Source: Echinococcus granulosus (lineage: Eukaryota > Platyhelminthes > Cestoda > Cyclophyllidea > Taeniidae). Taken from it: DNA of 64,000 nt. The stretch spans positions 308,908 to 372,907 of the forward strand of contig NW_020170395.1 of assembly GCF_000524195.1 (NCBI RefSeq), read 5' to 3'. The notes below the pieces were generated by a model, which worked only from the letters and a program-made list of their open reading frames with translations, had not been told where the DNA came from and ran no database searches. Position 1 is the stretch's first letter; every line of letters starts with the position of its first letter. The position numbers and the translations under genes are program-made. Below are positions 1-13,400 of the stretch, piece by piece.

Positions 1-119
1 GAGTCAAGTGCTCAAACCACCACCACCACGGCCGTTGCTCGACCGCACCACAGTAACGCAAAAAACGCCACTACATAATCATTCATTGCCAGAGACTAGA
101 ACGCATATCGGAAAAGGGC
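1..119. other. left edge, no gene seen
   Basis: I see no coding exon here. It is either the 3' untranslated region of the golgin gene on the minus strand or the beginning of a further intron of that gene, depending on how the TAA/GTAAGC ambiguity at 120-124 is resolved. Confidence 0.4.
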
Positions 120-3100
120 TTACTTGCTGTCCAAAAGAGCATTGTCAGCCCGATCTACGAGCAGCTTCTCTAACTCAGAAACTCCCACCACGTTGATGTA
201 GACCGGAGTGGAGCCTGCTGCACCAGCGGTGGCAGCGAGAGAGGTGGAGGACGGGTCGTCGCTGCCAAACACCTGACTTTTCTCAATTAGACCGCGTAGT
301 GAGCCACGAAGGTCCGAGAGATTGGACTGGTAGTGCCAGGACTCCTGTTTTGTTTCTGCCAGCTCTCGTTTCAGTTCTTCCAGATGTCTCTTCATGACCT
401 AACGCAAAAAAAACAGTGTAGGCAGGGATTCTTGGTTTGAAATGGCTCATTGTTACAAACATGGGAGAAAACAAACTATTTCGCATCGATCTAAGGTATT
501 TTAAACAACGGAAATTCTTAAGATCTCGTATTTGCCCCACATGTAAAGCAACTACACTAACACACACTACAGCTCGTAAACTGGAGGCATTGGCGACCAA
601 TGTCAAAGGTAAATAAATGAACACATAGGTAAAACATTGGCTTTGTTACTTCATTTTGCTATTTACAAGGCAATTCAGGAAAAAAATTACCCAGAGCACG
701 AATTTCATTGTTTAAAAACGGATAAACAGAAAATCTTCAGAGAAGAGGACAAGTCAAACGGAAGCGAAGGCGAGGATCACTTCCTCGGCAAACATTTCAG
801 CAATCAAATTAGTCCGAAAAATGGAACAAAGGAATTACCAAATTTATGGCCACCGATGGAATTAATAGTAAAGAGGATTTTTGTAACCCAACGCTATGTC
901 ACCTTATTGCCTTCGATTCGTTTTAATCAAATTCAACAACTGTACCAGCTCCTTTGCCGGATGGTAAAAAAGTCACTTCTAGACTCACAGGTCTTATTAT
1001 CTTTTGAAGAAGAATAGCCATCCCACTAAATTGGTTGTTGTTTAGTGAGATATTGGCAACATATTCCACACTCGCCCAAGAATACTAGTGCCCTCACTTT
1101 CGCCGCATAAAAGGCCTATGGTTACGCGGATCGTTTAGCTGCTCGTGTTGTGGACGACTGATTTTGTAAGGACTTAACAGGAGAACCGACTTTGTGCCGG
1201 GGAAAATAATGACAAAGCAAATTCCTAATTTTCCATATGGGGTACAGTTCATATAATTTCTCCAAACAAATGACCGGGCAAAGTCAAAATAGGAATTAAG
1301 ACGAAGCTTCAGAGAACTAATAATATGGTGTGCATATAATTCCACAAAAAGCAAATGATACGCAGAATGTGCTAATCACTGTCTAACATCTTCAGTACCA
1401 AACGATACTACTAAAGCAAACCATTCAACGTAGATTGCCGACGGTTAGTGCAATATTTAAACCTCTTCGAAATCTAAGAGATACACCACTATCACTGGGG
1501 GCCATTCGTCCCAGTGTGCGTAGGAAACTAGGGTATTTTGCTCCTTTTTAAACAATGATTTTAATTCAATCCAATACTGTTACTATTTTGACGTATGAAA
1601 GCAGTTACCAGCAGCGCAAGGGCAAATGACATCTGTTCTTTATTTACTCCATCTATCCTACTGGTCTCAACCCGCCTACGCGTCTACGTAAAATCCGATA
1701 AGAGGTCCACAGACGTCTCGATGTAAACAAAGGTAACTCAACAGCCATAACACCCTCAAAAACTATAAGAAACAGAATGTTAAGAGAGAGTAAGGATATG
1801 CGTGATCCACTCACTTGCATGGCCTCCTGTAGTGCGTGAACCTCAGACGAAGTCGACCTATCGTTAGAATTCAAATGCGTCGTCAGAGTGGCAACATTAG
1901 CCTGCGCAATGCTAGCAATGTGTTTGGCATCTGACAGCTGCTGCTGTGCCTCCGTTAATTCGTGTCTCAGCCGCTCCGCCTCCTGCACCGCCCGTCTCTG
2001 TGCCTCACAGGCCTGTTGCCGACCGAACGCTTCATTGGCCGTCTTAGCTGACTGCGCGGCTAACTCCTGCCTTGCCAACTCCAGCGCCGCCTGCACCTTC
2101 GCCAGCTCCGTCTGCATCCGGCTCACGGCTTCTGAATGAATTACAACCTCGGCTGAAAGAATCTGGCAGGTGGAGCACGGTACCGGAACTAGGGCTGCAG
2201 CCAGCTCCTGTTGTACACACACCGGCTGAATTGGAACCTCCGTTTCCACCGCCGCTGGTGACATAGAAGACTTCTCCATTCGCTCAGATAGTTCCACAAT
2301 CTCCACCTCGCGTTGGGATAGTGTGGTCTCGAGGCTGGCCGTGTGGCGCTTCAAATCTTCCACAGTGTCCGAAAGACCCATTTCACGCCCCTTAGCTGCC
2401 TCCAACTCGTGCATCAATTGCCGGTGCTTCGCTTCCAGGGCCTCAGACTTGGAAACGCGCGACTCCATTTTTGCCACCTCGGCGCGGAGGACCTCCATCT
2501 CTGCCTGCTGCTTCGCGTTCGTGTTTCTTTCACGCTCCAAAACCTCCTGCAGTTTTTGCTCAATCGCAGCCCGTTGCGATTCCGCCGCGTGTAGGCGGGA
2601 CTCGAGGCTGGAAAGTTGCTGAGCCCAGTCGGCAGCTTGTTGAGCCATCGACTGCTGATGGCTCACCTTCAGTGAAGCAATTTCTGATTGTAATGCTAGG
2701 GCATCCTTAACCTTTTCATCCAGCTGATGGGTGAGTGAGTCTATCTCCGACGACTTTGTGAGCAGTGCTTGAGAGTACGAAGCCTCAACTTGTTGCAGAC
2801 GTTGACACAAATCTGTCTGCTTCGCATTAGCTTCTTCCATGGAAGCAGTGTAAGCGGAACTAAGAGCATCATATTGCTGCTGCAATGCTCGATGAGTGGT
2901 CAGGAGGGCACAGTAACGCTCCTGATCAACTAGCAAGCTCGCAACCTGTTCACGCACACCCTTAAGTTCGGTTTGAAGAGCCTCTGATTGAGAATTTATT
3001 CTCTCTATCTCAGTTATGAGGGGCTCACGAGCTTTACTGGCTGCCTCTTCGCAGGCGGGAGCAATAGAAGCCTCCAGGCGCTTGATATCGTCTCGTAAAC

Positions 3101-5040
3101 CCTCATTCTCTAACTGCAAGGACAAGGAGGCATTCTGCAGCTGCTCACGCTCACTTTCTAGCTCCTTAACTTTTTCCCCCTTTTCATGAAGTGCTGCTTG
3201 TAGCACCTCCAAATCATTTGAGAGTTCATCACGAATAAGGAGGACATTTGAAAGCTCGGAGTTTTTTGAATCCAGTTCACATTGGAGGGCAGAAAAGTTG
3301 GACTCAACGCGAGACATATCTTCCTTCAGTTGATTGAGACAGGCGTCAAGAGTGGCCTTCTCTTTGTAAATTGCAGTCAAAGAGCTCTCTAGAGCTGCTT
3401 TCTCTTCAAGTGCTCTGTTAAGATTGCCTGCTTGCTCGTAGCTACTATCCTCAAGACGTGTCAATTTTGAACAGACGTCTTTGTACTGCGCCAACTGTTG
3501 GTCCATTAAGGCCTTCTGTTGATTCATTTGAGCCTCCAGACCATTAACAGTTGCGCGCAAATTATCCCTCTCCGTTTCAACACACTGCAGTGTGTGTCTG
3601 AAATGATCCAGCGATGAACGAAGTTCCGACACCTCCATTTCTGTTTCACTCAAATCAGACTGCAAAGTGGATATGCGACTTTGACATTCAGTGATTTGGT
3701 GACTTTTCTGTCGACATAACGCCTCTAGATCAGCGCGCTCGGCCACAATCTTCTCGAAAATAGCCTCCCTTTCCAAGATATCGGCGCGTATCGCTTCCAA
3801 CTCATGGGAAAGGTTTCGCTTTGCCTCTGCTAAAGCAGCCTCGCCTGACATGACCTTGGTCTCTAGACGAGCATTTTCTTGCGCTAACTGTTGTGCCGAC
3901 GTTCCACTCTGATCCAACCACTTTCGCATGGAATTCAACTGTTCCATCAGCCTATCTCGTGCCGCTTCTGTTAACTGCAGCTGTTCCCTATACCACTCCT
4001 GTGAACGCCTCAGACTAGCCAACTCAGCAGTCAGGTCTGTTTTATTGTCTAGCGCCTGTGAGTGAGCCATTCGTATGGACTCCATGTCCGCATAAAGCTC
4101 GGACATCTTTTCCCGCAAACTGGCCAGAGCCTGATCCTTCGCTACGCTGTTTTGCTGAACATCGGCGAGTTGAGATTTGAGATAGATTGAGTCCTGTTGG
4201 GCAGCGGTAAGATTTGCGGAGAGTTGTTCATTTTCTAGAGTCTTGAGACTCAGTTGTTCCTGTACATGACGCAACGATTCCTGTGCCTCGCGTGATTTGT
4301 TCATAGCCTCTGTTACCCTCTGATCTGACTGCGTCTGCACCTCAGTGAGAGTTGATTTTGCAGCCTCAAGGCGCTTGCGCAGAGAGGCGGCCTCCGTAGA
4401 GAGCTCAGCACGCTCTCGAAGCCAGGTTTCCGCCTCACGTCCATAGACAGACAGACGACCTTCGAGACAGGCAGCATGGAGTCTTAGTCTATCCTCCTCA
4501 GCAAGGGATAGATCATCCAAGCCCGAATCGCAAGTCAGCTCATCTGGGCTGGATGCTCGATCCTGCGCGATATAGTTGGAAGAGATAGGAGCTTCCTTCC
4601 CACTGGCAAGGGCGGTTACAGTAGATTTAGGTGAGTAGTCAGTGTTGGAAATTTCAGCATGAGTGTTGGATGCGTGTACATGCGCAGACACCCCGTTAGT
4701 GATTGACATGGACGGAAGGAAACCGGAGCTTTGAGATTTGCCCTTGGAGGACAATACTCTGGGAGGTGGGCAGGATAGAATTGGAGTGGAGTTAGCAATG
4801 GATTGGACGCCAGGGAAGGCATGGTAAAGGTTGGAATGTTGACGAACTCCAGGTGGCAATTGATTAAGAGAGCCAAATTTATCAAACCTAATTCGTGTAT
4901 CCCCTTCAACAGGTCCTTGTTTTGACTGGGATGCTGAATATGCTTCTTCTAAATACAACGAAACATAAATAGTAGATAAAAAAAGTACCTGGAAGATCGA
5001 TCCTAACACGAGTTTCTGGGATGCAAGTATCCCTATCCAT
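120..5040 (-). CDS. GOLGA3: golgin subfamily A member 3-like coiled-coil protein
   Basis: Probable Golgi-associated coiled-coil tether of the golgin-160 family. Proposed exons (minus): 5040-4989, 4948-1815, 398-120, about 1154 aa against roughly 1500 in human. The N-terminal part, to about residue 165, is Ser/Pro-rich and low in complexity; the rest is almost continuous heptad coiled coil. Two stretches match the family well by memory: one with SQEWYREQLQLTEAARDRL, and one with IRADILEREAIFEKI shortly after. The start is the ATG at 5040, directly after a TTTTAG acceptor. A 40-nt GT-AG intron (4949-4988) joins it in frame to EEAYSASQ. The unspliced reading begins at 5144 and adds hydrophobic segments that I regard as translated intron and UTR. 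The intron at 399-1814 joins phase 0 to phase 0. The last exon has either a TAA stop at 120-122 or a GTAAGC donor from 123, so the C terminus may lie outside the window. Golgin identity is likely; the ends are less certain. Confidence 0.75.
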
Positions 5041-6219
5041 CTAAAATACCAAAAAACCGGATTATAGCTAGAACACAAAAACGCAGATACACAGGCAACA
5101 CTAAAAAGTGCAGTCAGCAGATGCTGTGTTCGTACGGTGAACAATGGTGATTGAATGACCTACTTGAAGCATCACATAGGCTTTCAGATTCAAAAAAATA
5201 TATTAAATGGTTATTCGGCGTCACAAAAACTATTGTACTACACAGCAAATATTACGCAAGACTACAGGAAAGGTCAAAAAAGGCTGACGAAAATCTGATA
5301 TACCGCAACATTTCCAAAGATTTGGTGAAAATGTTATGCTACAAAATAGATTCAGGAATGATATTTAGGACGACTACTCCAAAGGCACAAATAAAGCACA
5401 AGCGCTAAATAGTGGTTAGGAAACAGGAGCAAATAAATAAGATCAGAGACACCAGTACTTACAAGCACAAACAATCGCAAGACAAAGAAGAGTCCGAGGT
5501 CTTAGGTTGGTGCGGCATAAAACGGGGTAGTTAAAACAAAAAATTAAATGTAATGTAATTGCGTTACACCTTAAACACTTACAAGACGAAGACCCTTACT
5601 TATCATACAATAAAATCTAAAAAGGAGTTTTTAAAAGGAAAAATAATATTAACCTCAAGCAATCTTAATAAACTTATTCATGGCGAAAAAAGGAAGAATG
5701 GCATTTAAATTGCTTAAGAAGTTGTGAACATGTAAATGAGGGGAATCGAATATTTCTGCAGAAAGCTACTTTTGTAAGAGCTGTGTTCAAGTACTTGCTT
5801 GGTCAGAAAATTAACCCTCTTCTTTAAGAACATGTAGTAGGCATTTTCCGAGTGCCTATTTTTACCAATTGACCGACTGCTTGCAGTTTTTTCACTTTTG
5901 TTAAATAATTGGTAAAATACTTAAGTGTTAGGTGAGATCATTGTTGCTCCTTCTTTGTCCTTTATAAAGTTTTATGGCCCTAGCAGCGAAATCGCATTTC
6001 TTCGAACATTTTTACTTGCTAAATGATCAAACTTTTCTATCCTTTTCTTATAATTTTATGTGTTTTTAAAACATAGCGCACTATTCCACTGACAATTATT
6101 TCTCGGTTCTGCTGAAACCGCTTCGGTAGCATTAACTCCACAAAATTGCTTGTTTTAGTCCTTTGATTACACGAACAGGGCTGGCTCCCCACAACTTCAA
6201 ATTTTGACTTACTGGGCTG
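5041..6219. other. intergenic region between divergent GOLGA3 and H2A.X genes
   Basis: AT-rich DNA containing the 5' flanks of the golgin gene (minus) and the histone gene (plus). A TATA-like TTTATAAAG lies near 5961. The short open frame at 5151-5408 resembles nothing I know and is probably chance. Confidence 0.5.
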
Positions 6220-6624
6220 ATGTCTGGCCGTGGAAAAGGGAAGAAATCCGGTGCAAAGAATCATAAGTCCCGTTCTATAAGGGCTGGTCTTCAATTCCCT
6301 GTTGGCAGGGTTCATCGGCTCCTTCGAAAGGGGAACTATGCGGAACGCGTTGGTGCTGGCGCTCCTGTCTATTTGGCTGCCGTGATGGAGTACCTTGCTG
6401 CTGAGGTGCTCGAACTTGCCGGCAACGCGGCACGGGATAATAAAAAGACTCGAATTGTTCCACGTCATCTTCAGCTAGCCATCAGAAATGACGAGGAGCT
6501 TAACAAGCTGCTTAGTAGTGTAACCATTGCTCAGGGTGGCGTTCTGCCAAATATTCAAAGCGTCCTGCTTCCCAAAAAGACCAGCTCGGATGATGCAAAG
6601 AAAACTCAGTCTCAAGAGTTTTAG
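6220..6624 (+). CDS. H2AX: histone H2A.X-type, intronless
   Basis: Core nucleosomal histone of 134 aa with a complete H2A fold: the basic N-terminal tail [19 protein letters not shown], the [20 protein letters not shown] helix and loop, the [16 protein letters not shown] helix, the NDEELNKLL acidic-patch segment and the [20 protein letters not shown] docking region. The extended C-terminal tail ends in SQEF, matching the SQ-[E/D]-hydrophobic signature of H2A.X. In H2A.X the serine (here Ser131) is the target of ATM/ATR-type kinases after DNA breakage, so a role in DNA damage signalling is inferred. It is a single exon. I see no classical replication-dependent histone 3' stem-loop just downstream, which suits a polyadenylated replacement variant. 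No other histone gene is in the window. It is convergent with the CLC gene, with 848 bp between the stop codons. Confidence 0.95.
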   Translation: MSGRGKGKKSGAKNHKSRSIRAGLQFPVGRVHRLLRKGNYAERVGAGAPVYLAAVMEYLAAEVLELAGNAARDNKKTRIVPRHLQLAIRNDEELNKLLSSVTIAQGGVLPNIQSVLLPKKTSSDDAKKTQSQEF

Positions 6625-7472
6625 ACCGATTGCTTGCCCCTAGTGCTATGTTGTTTCAAACCGCATCGTACTTGTGCTTCTACAGGGGATGTTATTTTGT
6701 ATTATTATCACTAATATTATACATGTAGTTACTAATTTGGAGTCCTTCCTTTCTTGTCTACCACCGTACTTGATTTGATACGTATGTTGACGTATTGGTA
6801 GCCCTATTTTTGATACTCCTGTGGCACCCTGGACTGCGTCCGCTCATAGTACTCTGAAGGTAACAGGGAACAGACCCTAGTCTCTGGACGCGTCTTATAC
6901 GGGGGTTTGGGCAGGAAACTGTGGACCATTGAGTCTCGGAATCCAGTGGCTTAGGGGAGAGGGCTAGAGCAATTTACACGTTATAGCTCTGCAGGGCCAG
7001 CCAGAGCGAACTGTTTGCCTGAGCTGTTTCAATGACAAGTCAGGAGTCGTGTCGCATGCGGTGGATTGCTGATGGAGTTGCGGTGACTGCTCCCATTTTG
7101 ATGTCGTATTTCACGGTTCATCTCTGGCACTTTAATGAGGAGTTCTCTACCCTCAGTCATTCTAATTTTTCTTGGTTGTACCATCGGCTTTCCTGGGCAG
7201 GAGGAGTTCACTAAAGTCCATTTCGAATCGCATGCTTACACCTACTGAGGCATGTCCCTCCCCTTGTCCGGCAGCTCGATCTGAGTTTGCCGCATTTTTC
7301 GAGTGTGGAACAGGAGCTGCACAGTAATGAGCCGTCCGTTTGTATTGCTCTCGGGATGCAACAATTATAGGTGGCTGTGATGAGGAGTAGGTGTGGTTTA
7401 CTATCACAGTGAGAGGAGAGGGAAATAGATAAACGCTGATTTTTCTATCGTTTTTGTCATTAATGAAAGGGT
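6625..7472. other. convergent 3' region between H2A.X and CLC
   Basis: Shared downstream region of two convergent genes. I see no exon, no RNA gene and no clear AATAAA on either strand. The short open frames at 7029-7407 on both strands have no family resemblance. Confidence 0.5.
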
Positions 7473-10400
7473 TTAACAGTCATCCAGGAACCGTAGGACA
7501 TCCTTCTTCGTTATGATACCAGTGACGCGCCTAGGGGGAAAGCAAAGTCAAGATGAGCGTTGAAAGCACTTGGCTCTGAATATCATGACGGAGTGGAAGT
7601 GGGGCAACCTACCCAAGATGAGTCACCAGGACCTGCCGGAGGCCAAGGCTCTTAAACACATCGAAAATCGTCGACGCCGGGGTCGCTTGGGTTAGGGTTG
7701 TGGGAGACTAGGTAGAATAAAAATAAGGACATTAGAATCAGACATGAGTGCGATAAGGGCATGAAGTTAGTGCACCGCTGACTGGATTACTCACCAGATC
7801 GACAACATTTCGAACATCAACCAGAAGAGGAAAGTCTTCGGGGGTATCCAATCGGTTACTTGGATCCAGGAGGGGTGCTCGATCGGTGAAGCAGACGATT
7901 GATTTAACGCCGTGCCTACGCAAGGAATGTGGCCGATGGAGATCTACAGGGGAGTGGGAAGAGGACAAACCACAAACCGGATTGATGGGGATGAAAAATT
8001 TCAATAATAATGACTGATCCATGGAATAATTTGGAGTTGATCTGATGAAATAGATTTACAAATGAGTGTGCAACAACACCCCTCTGTTCGAAGCAAGACT
8101 ATATGATTTGCCCTAAAAGAAGTCAATAAAACTAGTAGAAATCTCATGCAATGTGGAACTTATTTGTTCATTTGTTATTGTATATCTATGCTATTCATTC
8201 TCCAAGAATGAAGCTTCCTGATTTGATCTCCACAAAAAGTGGTTAATGCGTCAAAAAGTGATAGCCTTTCAAAGCAGGTAAAATCAACAAAAGCATTTGA
8301 TGGTTAGAGGCAGGGAGGAGTGTCTACCGAGAGCTCTGACGAGATCTGTGCGTGATACGAAGCCGACGAGATGGCGAGAGGTGAGGGACTCCACCACTGG
8401 AAAGCCATTGTGGTCTGAGCGTTGCAGTAGCTCCTCCACCTCTTCCACCCGCATTGAATTCTCCGTTAACAGCTCTAGCGGACCCTCGCTGAGTCTTTTA
8501 AGAGGAAGGAACGAAGGACAATATCAGCGACAAATTAATAGATCATACGTAGATAGCCCAAAATTCGTTTGGCAAGATAGTAAGAAGTTGATTGAGAAGT
8601 TTACAAAACACAAGACAGCTAAGCCCTAAGTAGCTTTGATCCCTTTCTGACACATCCTGAGAGCTTCCGTCGCCATAAGGGTTACCAGAGGTGTAGATCT
8701 CTAACTGCACTCATTATCCATTTTGTGTTTTGCCCCTTTTTCTTTTCTTCCGTTTCTAACACTGTTACCTCCATCGCCTCCGTGTTGGGTTACCAAATAG
8801 CACTTGGTTCGACTGCATTGCCGATGCTAATGCCGCTCCGTAGGATCGGTTTCTCATCTGGTCATTAGCATTGCATTTTCTTGTAAATTCCATAGAAGTA
8901 GAACCGCGATATATTGAATAAACGTGGCTTCCCGCTCAAAGTGTTTTGCTGCCCGGTTTCGTGTTCTGCCCCTGCCATGCATCGTACTACTCAACTATCC
9001 AGTCTTACATGTAACAACATACGAAAGACGCCGTTCTCGTCACCTTAGTCACCACCACCACCAAAAATAACAGAGGCATCGTGTTCTTAGCAATGTGAAA
9101 ATACCGAAAACGCCTAGATCACCATTAGCAGTAGGCGTACCAAGTAAATAGAGACCATTGCTAATCAACTAAAGGATTTGAGTACAAGAGTCCAGAGTTT
9201 ATTGCATTTTTAAGTTTATTTTAATATTTCAATTAAAATCCTGAAATATGGTAAGAGGAGCGTTTACAAGTAAAAATACGGGAAAAGTTCTTTTAGTCAA
9301 GGGAATATCTAGGATGCGAAACGATAAACATCCTATGGAGCTCGACAAACCCTCGTAATTTCTGTTGGAAATTAAGAATTGAAAGGAAGAGCATCAAGAC
9401 TGCGTGATAGCTTTGCATTGGACACCTATCGATGTCGTGGACTTCGGACAAGGTGAGGAGCGATGAGGACACCATATCTACTCAGCATTAATGCATCTAC
9501 ATCGAAACACCGAGCAAAAGTTGCAAAGCCATGCATTAAGGAAAATCCGTAAACGGTGTTACGATTTCAAGAAGGACGGCTTCTTCTTTTCGATGCAATT
9601 AGTAGATAACAGGAAACATCCATAATCATCCCACTTCCTAACACTTAGATGCACTGTTCTTCTGCCTTGAACTCATCAGGATGCCAAGTTAGAGTTTTCG
9701 TCGAGGCAGGTACTCATGAACACAGCCGCAAAATCAGGGGCTCGTCGATTTTTGTCGTCATTAAGGCTACCATAAACTAAACTATCGAAGATCATCTTAA
9801 AAGTACATGTGCCATTCTTTTGGAGGCCGCATCAAGGCAAGAACTGGGGATGGCGAAGATTTGGCGTAACACTGCTGTGTCCATGTGGAAATGTGCACCA
9901 AAGGGCATGACAATCCAATATCCAAGTAATGCACCATTTCCTTCAGTTAATGCGGACTTTTATAGCATAAATTGTGATTGACAAATAGTAGGAGTGGGAT
10001 TCAATAACATTGTCTAAAAAACCAAAAAACATATTTAATGCATACCAGACAAGTCAAACTGGTGCATATTCNNNNNNNNNNNNNNNNNNNNNNNNNNNNN
10101 NNNNNNNNNNNNNNNNNNNNNNNNNNNNNNNNNNNNNNNNNNNNNNNNNNNNNNNNNNNNNNNNNNNNNNNATTTCTAACAACTGATTTCACCTTATACC
10201 CGAACCCAAGAAAGCGTCGATAGGTAGAGTTCGAGAAGAGCTGAGGAATAAGCATTCGAAGATATACCTATACTGCTGTTCTACTTACCTAGGATGCATA
10301 ATGTCGGAAGCAAAGGAGTCGGCCATCTTGTCGGGGGCCTTGTCAAACTGGAGATAGGGGTAGTGGTTCAATCGGATCTGCACATCGTAGAGACTGCCCT

Positions 10401-13400
10401 TATACAACCGGTCACCCATCCACTTGGCAAACATGGATGCCACCATTATAGGGATGCTGTAACTTAATCTAAGGGGTAATGAAAAGGGAAAATTTAATGC
10501 TCCGAAGACTGGCAGCATGAAAGGTAGTTAAAAAAGCACTTTGAAGACTATAAGCTTGGTTCTTTTATAATGCCGGCATCAGCATGACTTCCATAAGTTT
10601 GAGGATATGCGCATGAAGATAAGGGGATGAGACCCTGATATCTCATAAATTAACAATTGGAATAAGGTAGAACTCGGGGGCATCAGCGAGCCTTCTACAG
10701 TTGGAAACTTATTAGGAGACGGGGAACAGTCTGACGGTCTAACAAAGGAGCGGCTACATGTGAGAGGTGAAAAATACGGCTTGGAATTTCGGTGAGAAGC
10801 TATGTGTACATAAGGTACGAATCGATGGAAGGCCTTAAAACTCCAAAATGCCACTAGACACTAATATATTTGGAGCTGAAATAATTTGTACCTGGATGTT
10901 AAGAAACCCCATCAAATGGAAACAACTGAGATTAGTAAATATCAAAGGCAAGAGGTTACTTGACTGAAGGAAGTACGCTTGAAAATGTGTACGTTGCACA
11001 ACTTGCACGTATGTAATTTACACAATTGGCCCCTCGATGGTGGCTTTCTGAAGAAGCACAAAGTGAATCTTAGGTGAGATTTCCAAAATTCCACAATTTC
11101 AGTATGGTTCTGAACGTTACTACTTACTACTTACTAAAGTAGTAAAACGTAGATATTCTAAAAATAGCTAATAACCTCAAAAACAGATCCTCTACTCCAA
11201 TGTTTTTTAGCAGGAGTGAACTAAAGTAATGATACAAGGCGTTTACATAACGGGAAAGTAGTACTGCTTAAAAATATAAGCTGCATAAGCGCATATGAGT
11301 CAAGATTCTGATTCGGGGAAAGAAATAAGAAGTGACAAAGACAATTGAGAGACAACTTTGAGGTTGAGTTTGAAATAAGAGAAGGTTTCAGAGGGGTTTA
11401 ATACACAGCACACATTACTATCTAGGGATTCAGAAATAGCCTGTCACTTTAGTTTACTAACGTCAATAAGAGCCCAAACTGTAGCAAAAAAACGAAGACA
11501 CCGACGATAAAACACTACCAATACAGAGGATGCGGTTTTATGCATAGCCCGCTACAATGACTTGCCGCAGATTGTTTATATGCGGACACACAATGCATTG
11601 ATGGACATGTGTCAGTCTGCTGGCGCAGTGTCTTCAATTCTGCTGCCCACCGCCTTCATCCTGTTCATAACTCTCATCTCAAAATATCGGTTGAATCCGA
11701 TAGACAGGATTTTCACTTGTCTAGTGGACTATGAACCCAGTTTAACTCGATTTCAGAGCTAAGCTTCTCACCTCGTACAATCAGTCGTGCAGAAGTTAGA
11801 GAAGGGGTGGCATGCAGTAACAGAACACACTCCCCAGAGAAGCGTGAATTACACCGGTAAATCACTCAAAGATGCTGACATATCAAGTTCGAGAAAATTT
11901 GTCTTTACTCGTCAAGAATAGGGATACTAGCCAAAATAACTGCAGTTGATCTTAGCGTGCGTGATAATAAAAAAGCAGTTTAAACCTGCATCAACTGAGA
12001 AGCCAAGATCGTGTTGCAGGCTAAGCGGTCTTAGAGAACTTTCTATTCATCACTTCGTTTGCATACTTAATAAAAGTCATTTATGCTTTTCAGCTCGTTC
12101 GTTCACTGGCTAAATGGCTTTTGTGATTATGTTCCCCAATGTTCGTTTGTTTGGTTATCGCCAAATAATCCACACGCTTCCCACGTAATACATTCTAAAA
12201 CGTGCAAGTCTACAAGACTATACAACTGCAGAGAACGGGTATCTTGGGCTGCAGACACAGCCAATCGCATATGGACTGCCAAACAATACGCTACAACTCA
12301 AGGATGCACAAACTATTTCAGATACCTGTAAATGAAAACAGGAAAAATCATAGTAGTCTTGAAAACGTCAATTTTTAAAAGAGCAAATTAAACTGATTTA
12401 ATAAGAGAAAAAGGTAGCATACGATGTCCGTGAAATGGAGTACTGGAAAGAAGCGAGGACGAGAGAGAGAATGGTCAGGTGAATGAATGAAGTGAGCCTA
12501 CCCGCCAATTAGTTCAATCATGATGACAACAAGGGAAACAGTGGCACGCGTGACCCCACCCAGGCAGGCGGCAGCACCAACCACCGCGTAGAGGCTGGTG
12601 TCGATGCAGGGATGGCCGGGTTTACAGAGGCGATGGTAGAAGAGTGAGTGCGACATCTGCGTCACCACTATCTGCTCCACCATTATTCCCATCAGGCGGC
12701 CCAGGATGGCTCCCACCTAGGTAGAAGCAACAGTCGGCTTGCCATTTCTCAGTAAAATGAGAGACGAGTAAATGTGAGATCAAATAGGCTTTAGAGGGAG
12801 AAGATAAACCATATCAGAACAATCAAGTAGGCTGTGGAAAGGCCCTAAGTATAGAACCAACTCAGGGAAAACAGTCGACAAAGAATAAAGGGACGAGAAA
12901 AAAATCCGGGAGCGTGTGACAGTACTCATGCAGCAACCGGAACTTAAAGTCCCCGGTTTTCTAAACCTTTCAACTAAGGGATACGACATGTATAGAAACC
13001 ATACTTAAGCTGATTTAGGAACACCACGGTTTTAAAATGCTTTCATAAAGATGAAAGAGGACTAACAATTACATTTTTCAATTCTACCGAAAAATTACAT
13101 CATCGAAACTGGGAAAAAAACAGCTCTGGAAAGAGAAAACACCCGCTATTCCGATAAGTTTAGAAGAAAGCACAAAAACAATCTTACGATTTATTATGGC
13201 TTAAGGTGGTGATATAGTTCAGTTATTGTAAAAGGTTTGAAGGATATGCCGGCTCACTATGCGTTTTAACTAAGAGAGAAATAGGTGAGATACATATGAG
13301 AATCATACCTAAGCTAGCCACTACTCTAACCTACCTCATATTTTAGTAGCATGTAAAATCCTTAAAAGTGGCAGGGGATTTTGGGGAGAAAAATCGCGCG

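Noticed and set aside
1888..2710. Several plus-strand open frames opposite the golgin gene
   Set aside because: Cys/Ala/Ser-rich mirror frames of coiled-coil codons; no independent support.
4989..5144. N-terminal transmembrane anchor of the coiled-coil protein (kinectin or p180-like)
   Set aside because: The hydrophobic residues come from a 40-nt GT-AG intron and upstream noncoding sequence; splicing gives an in-frame soluble start, and the coiled coil matches golgin-160.
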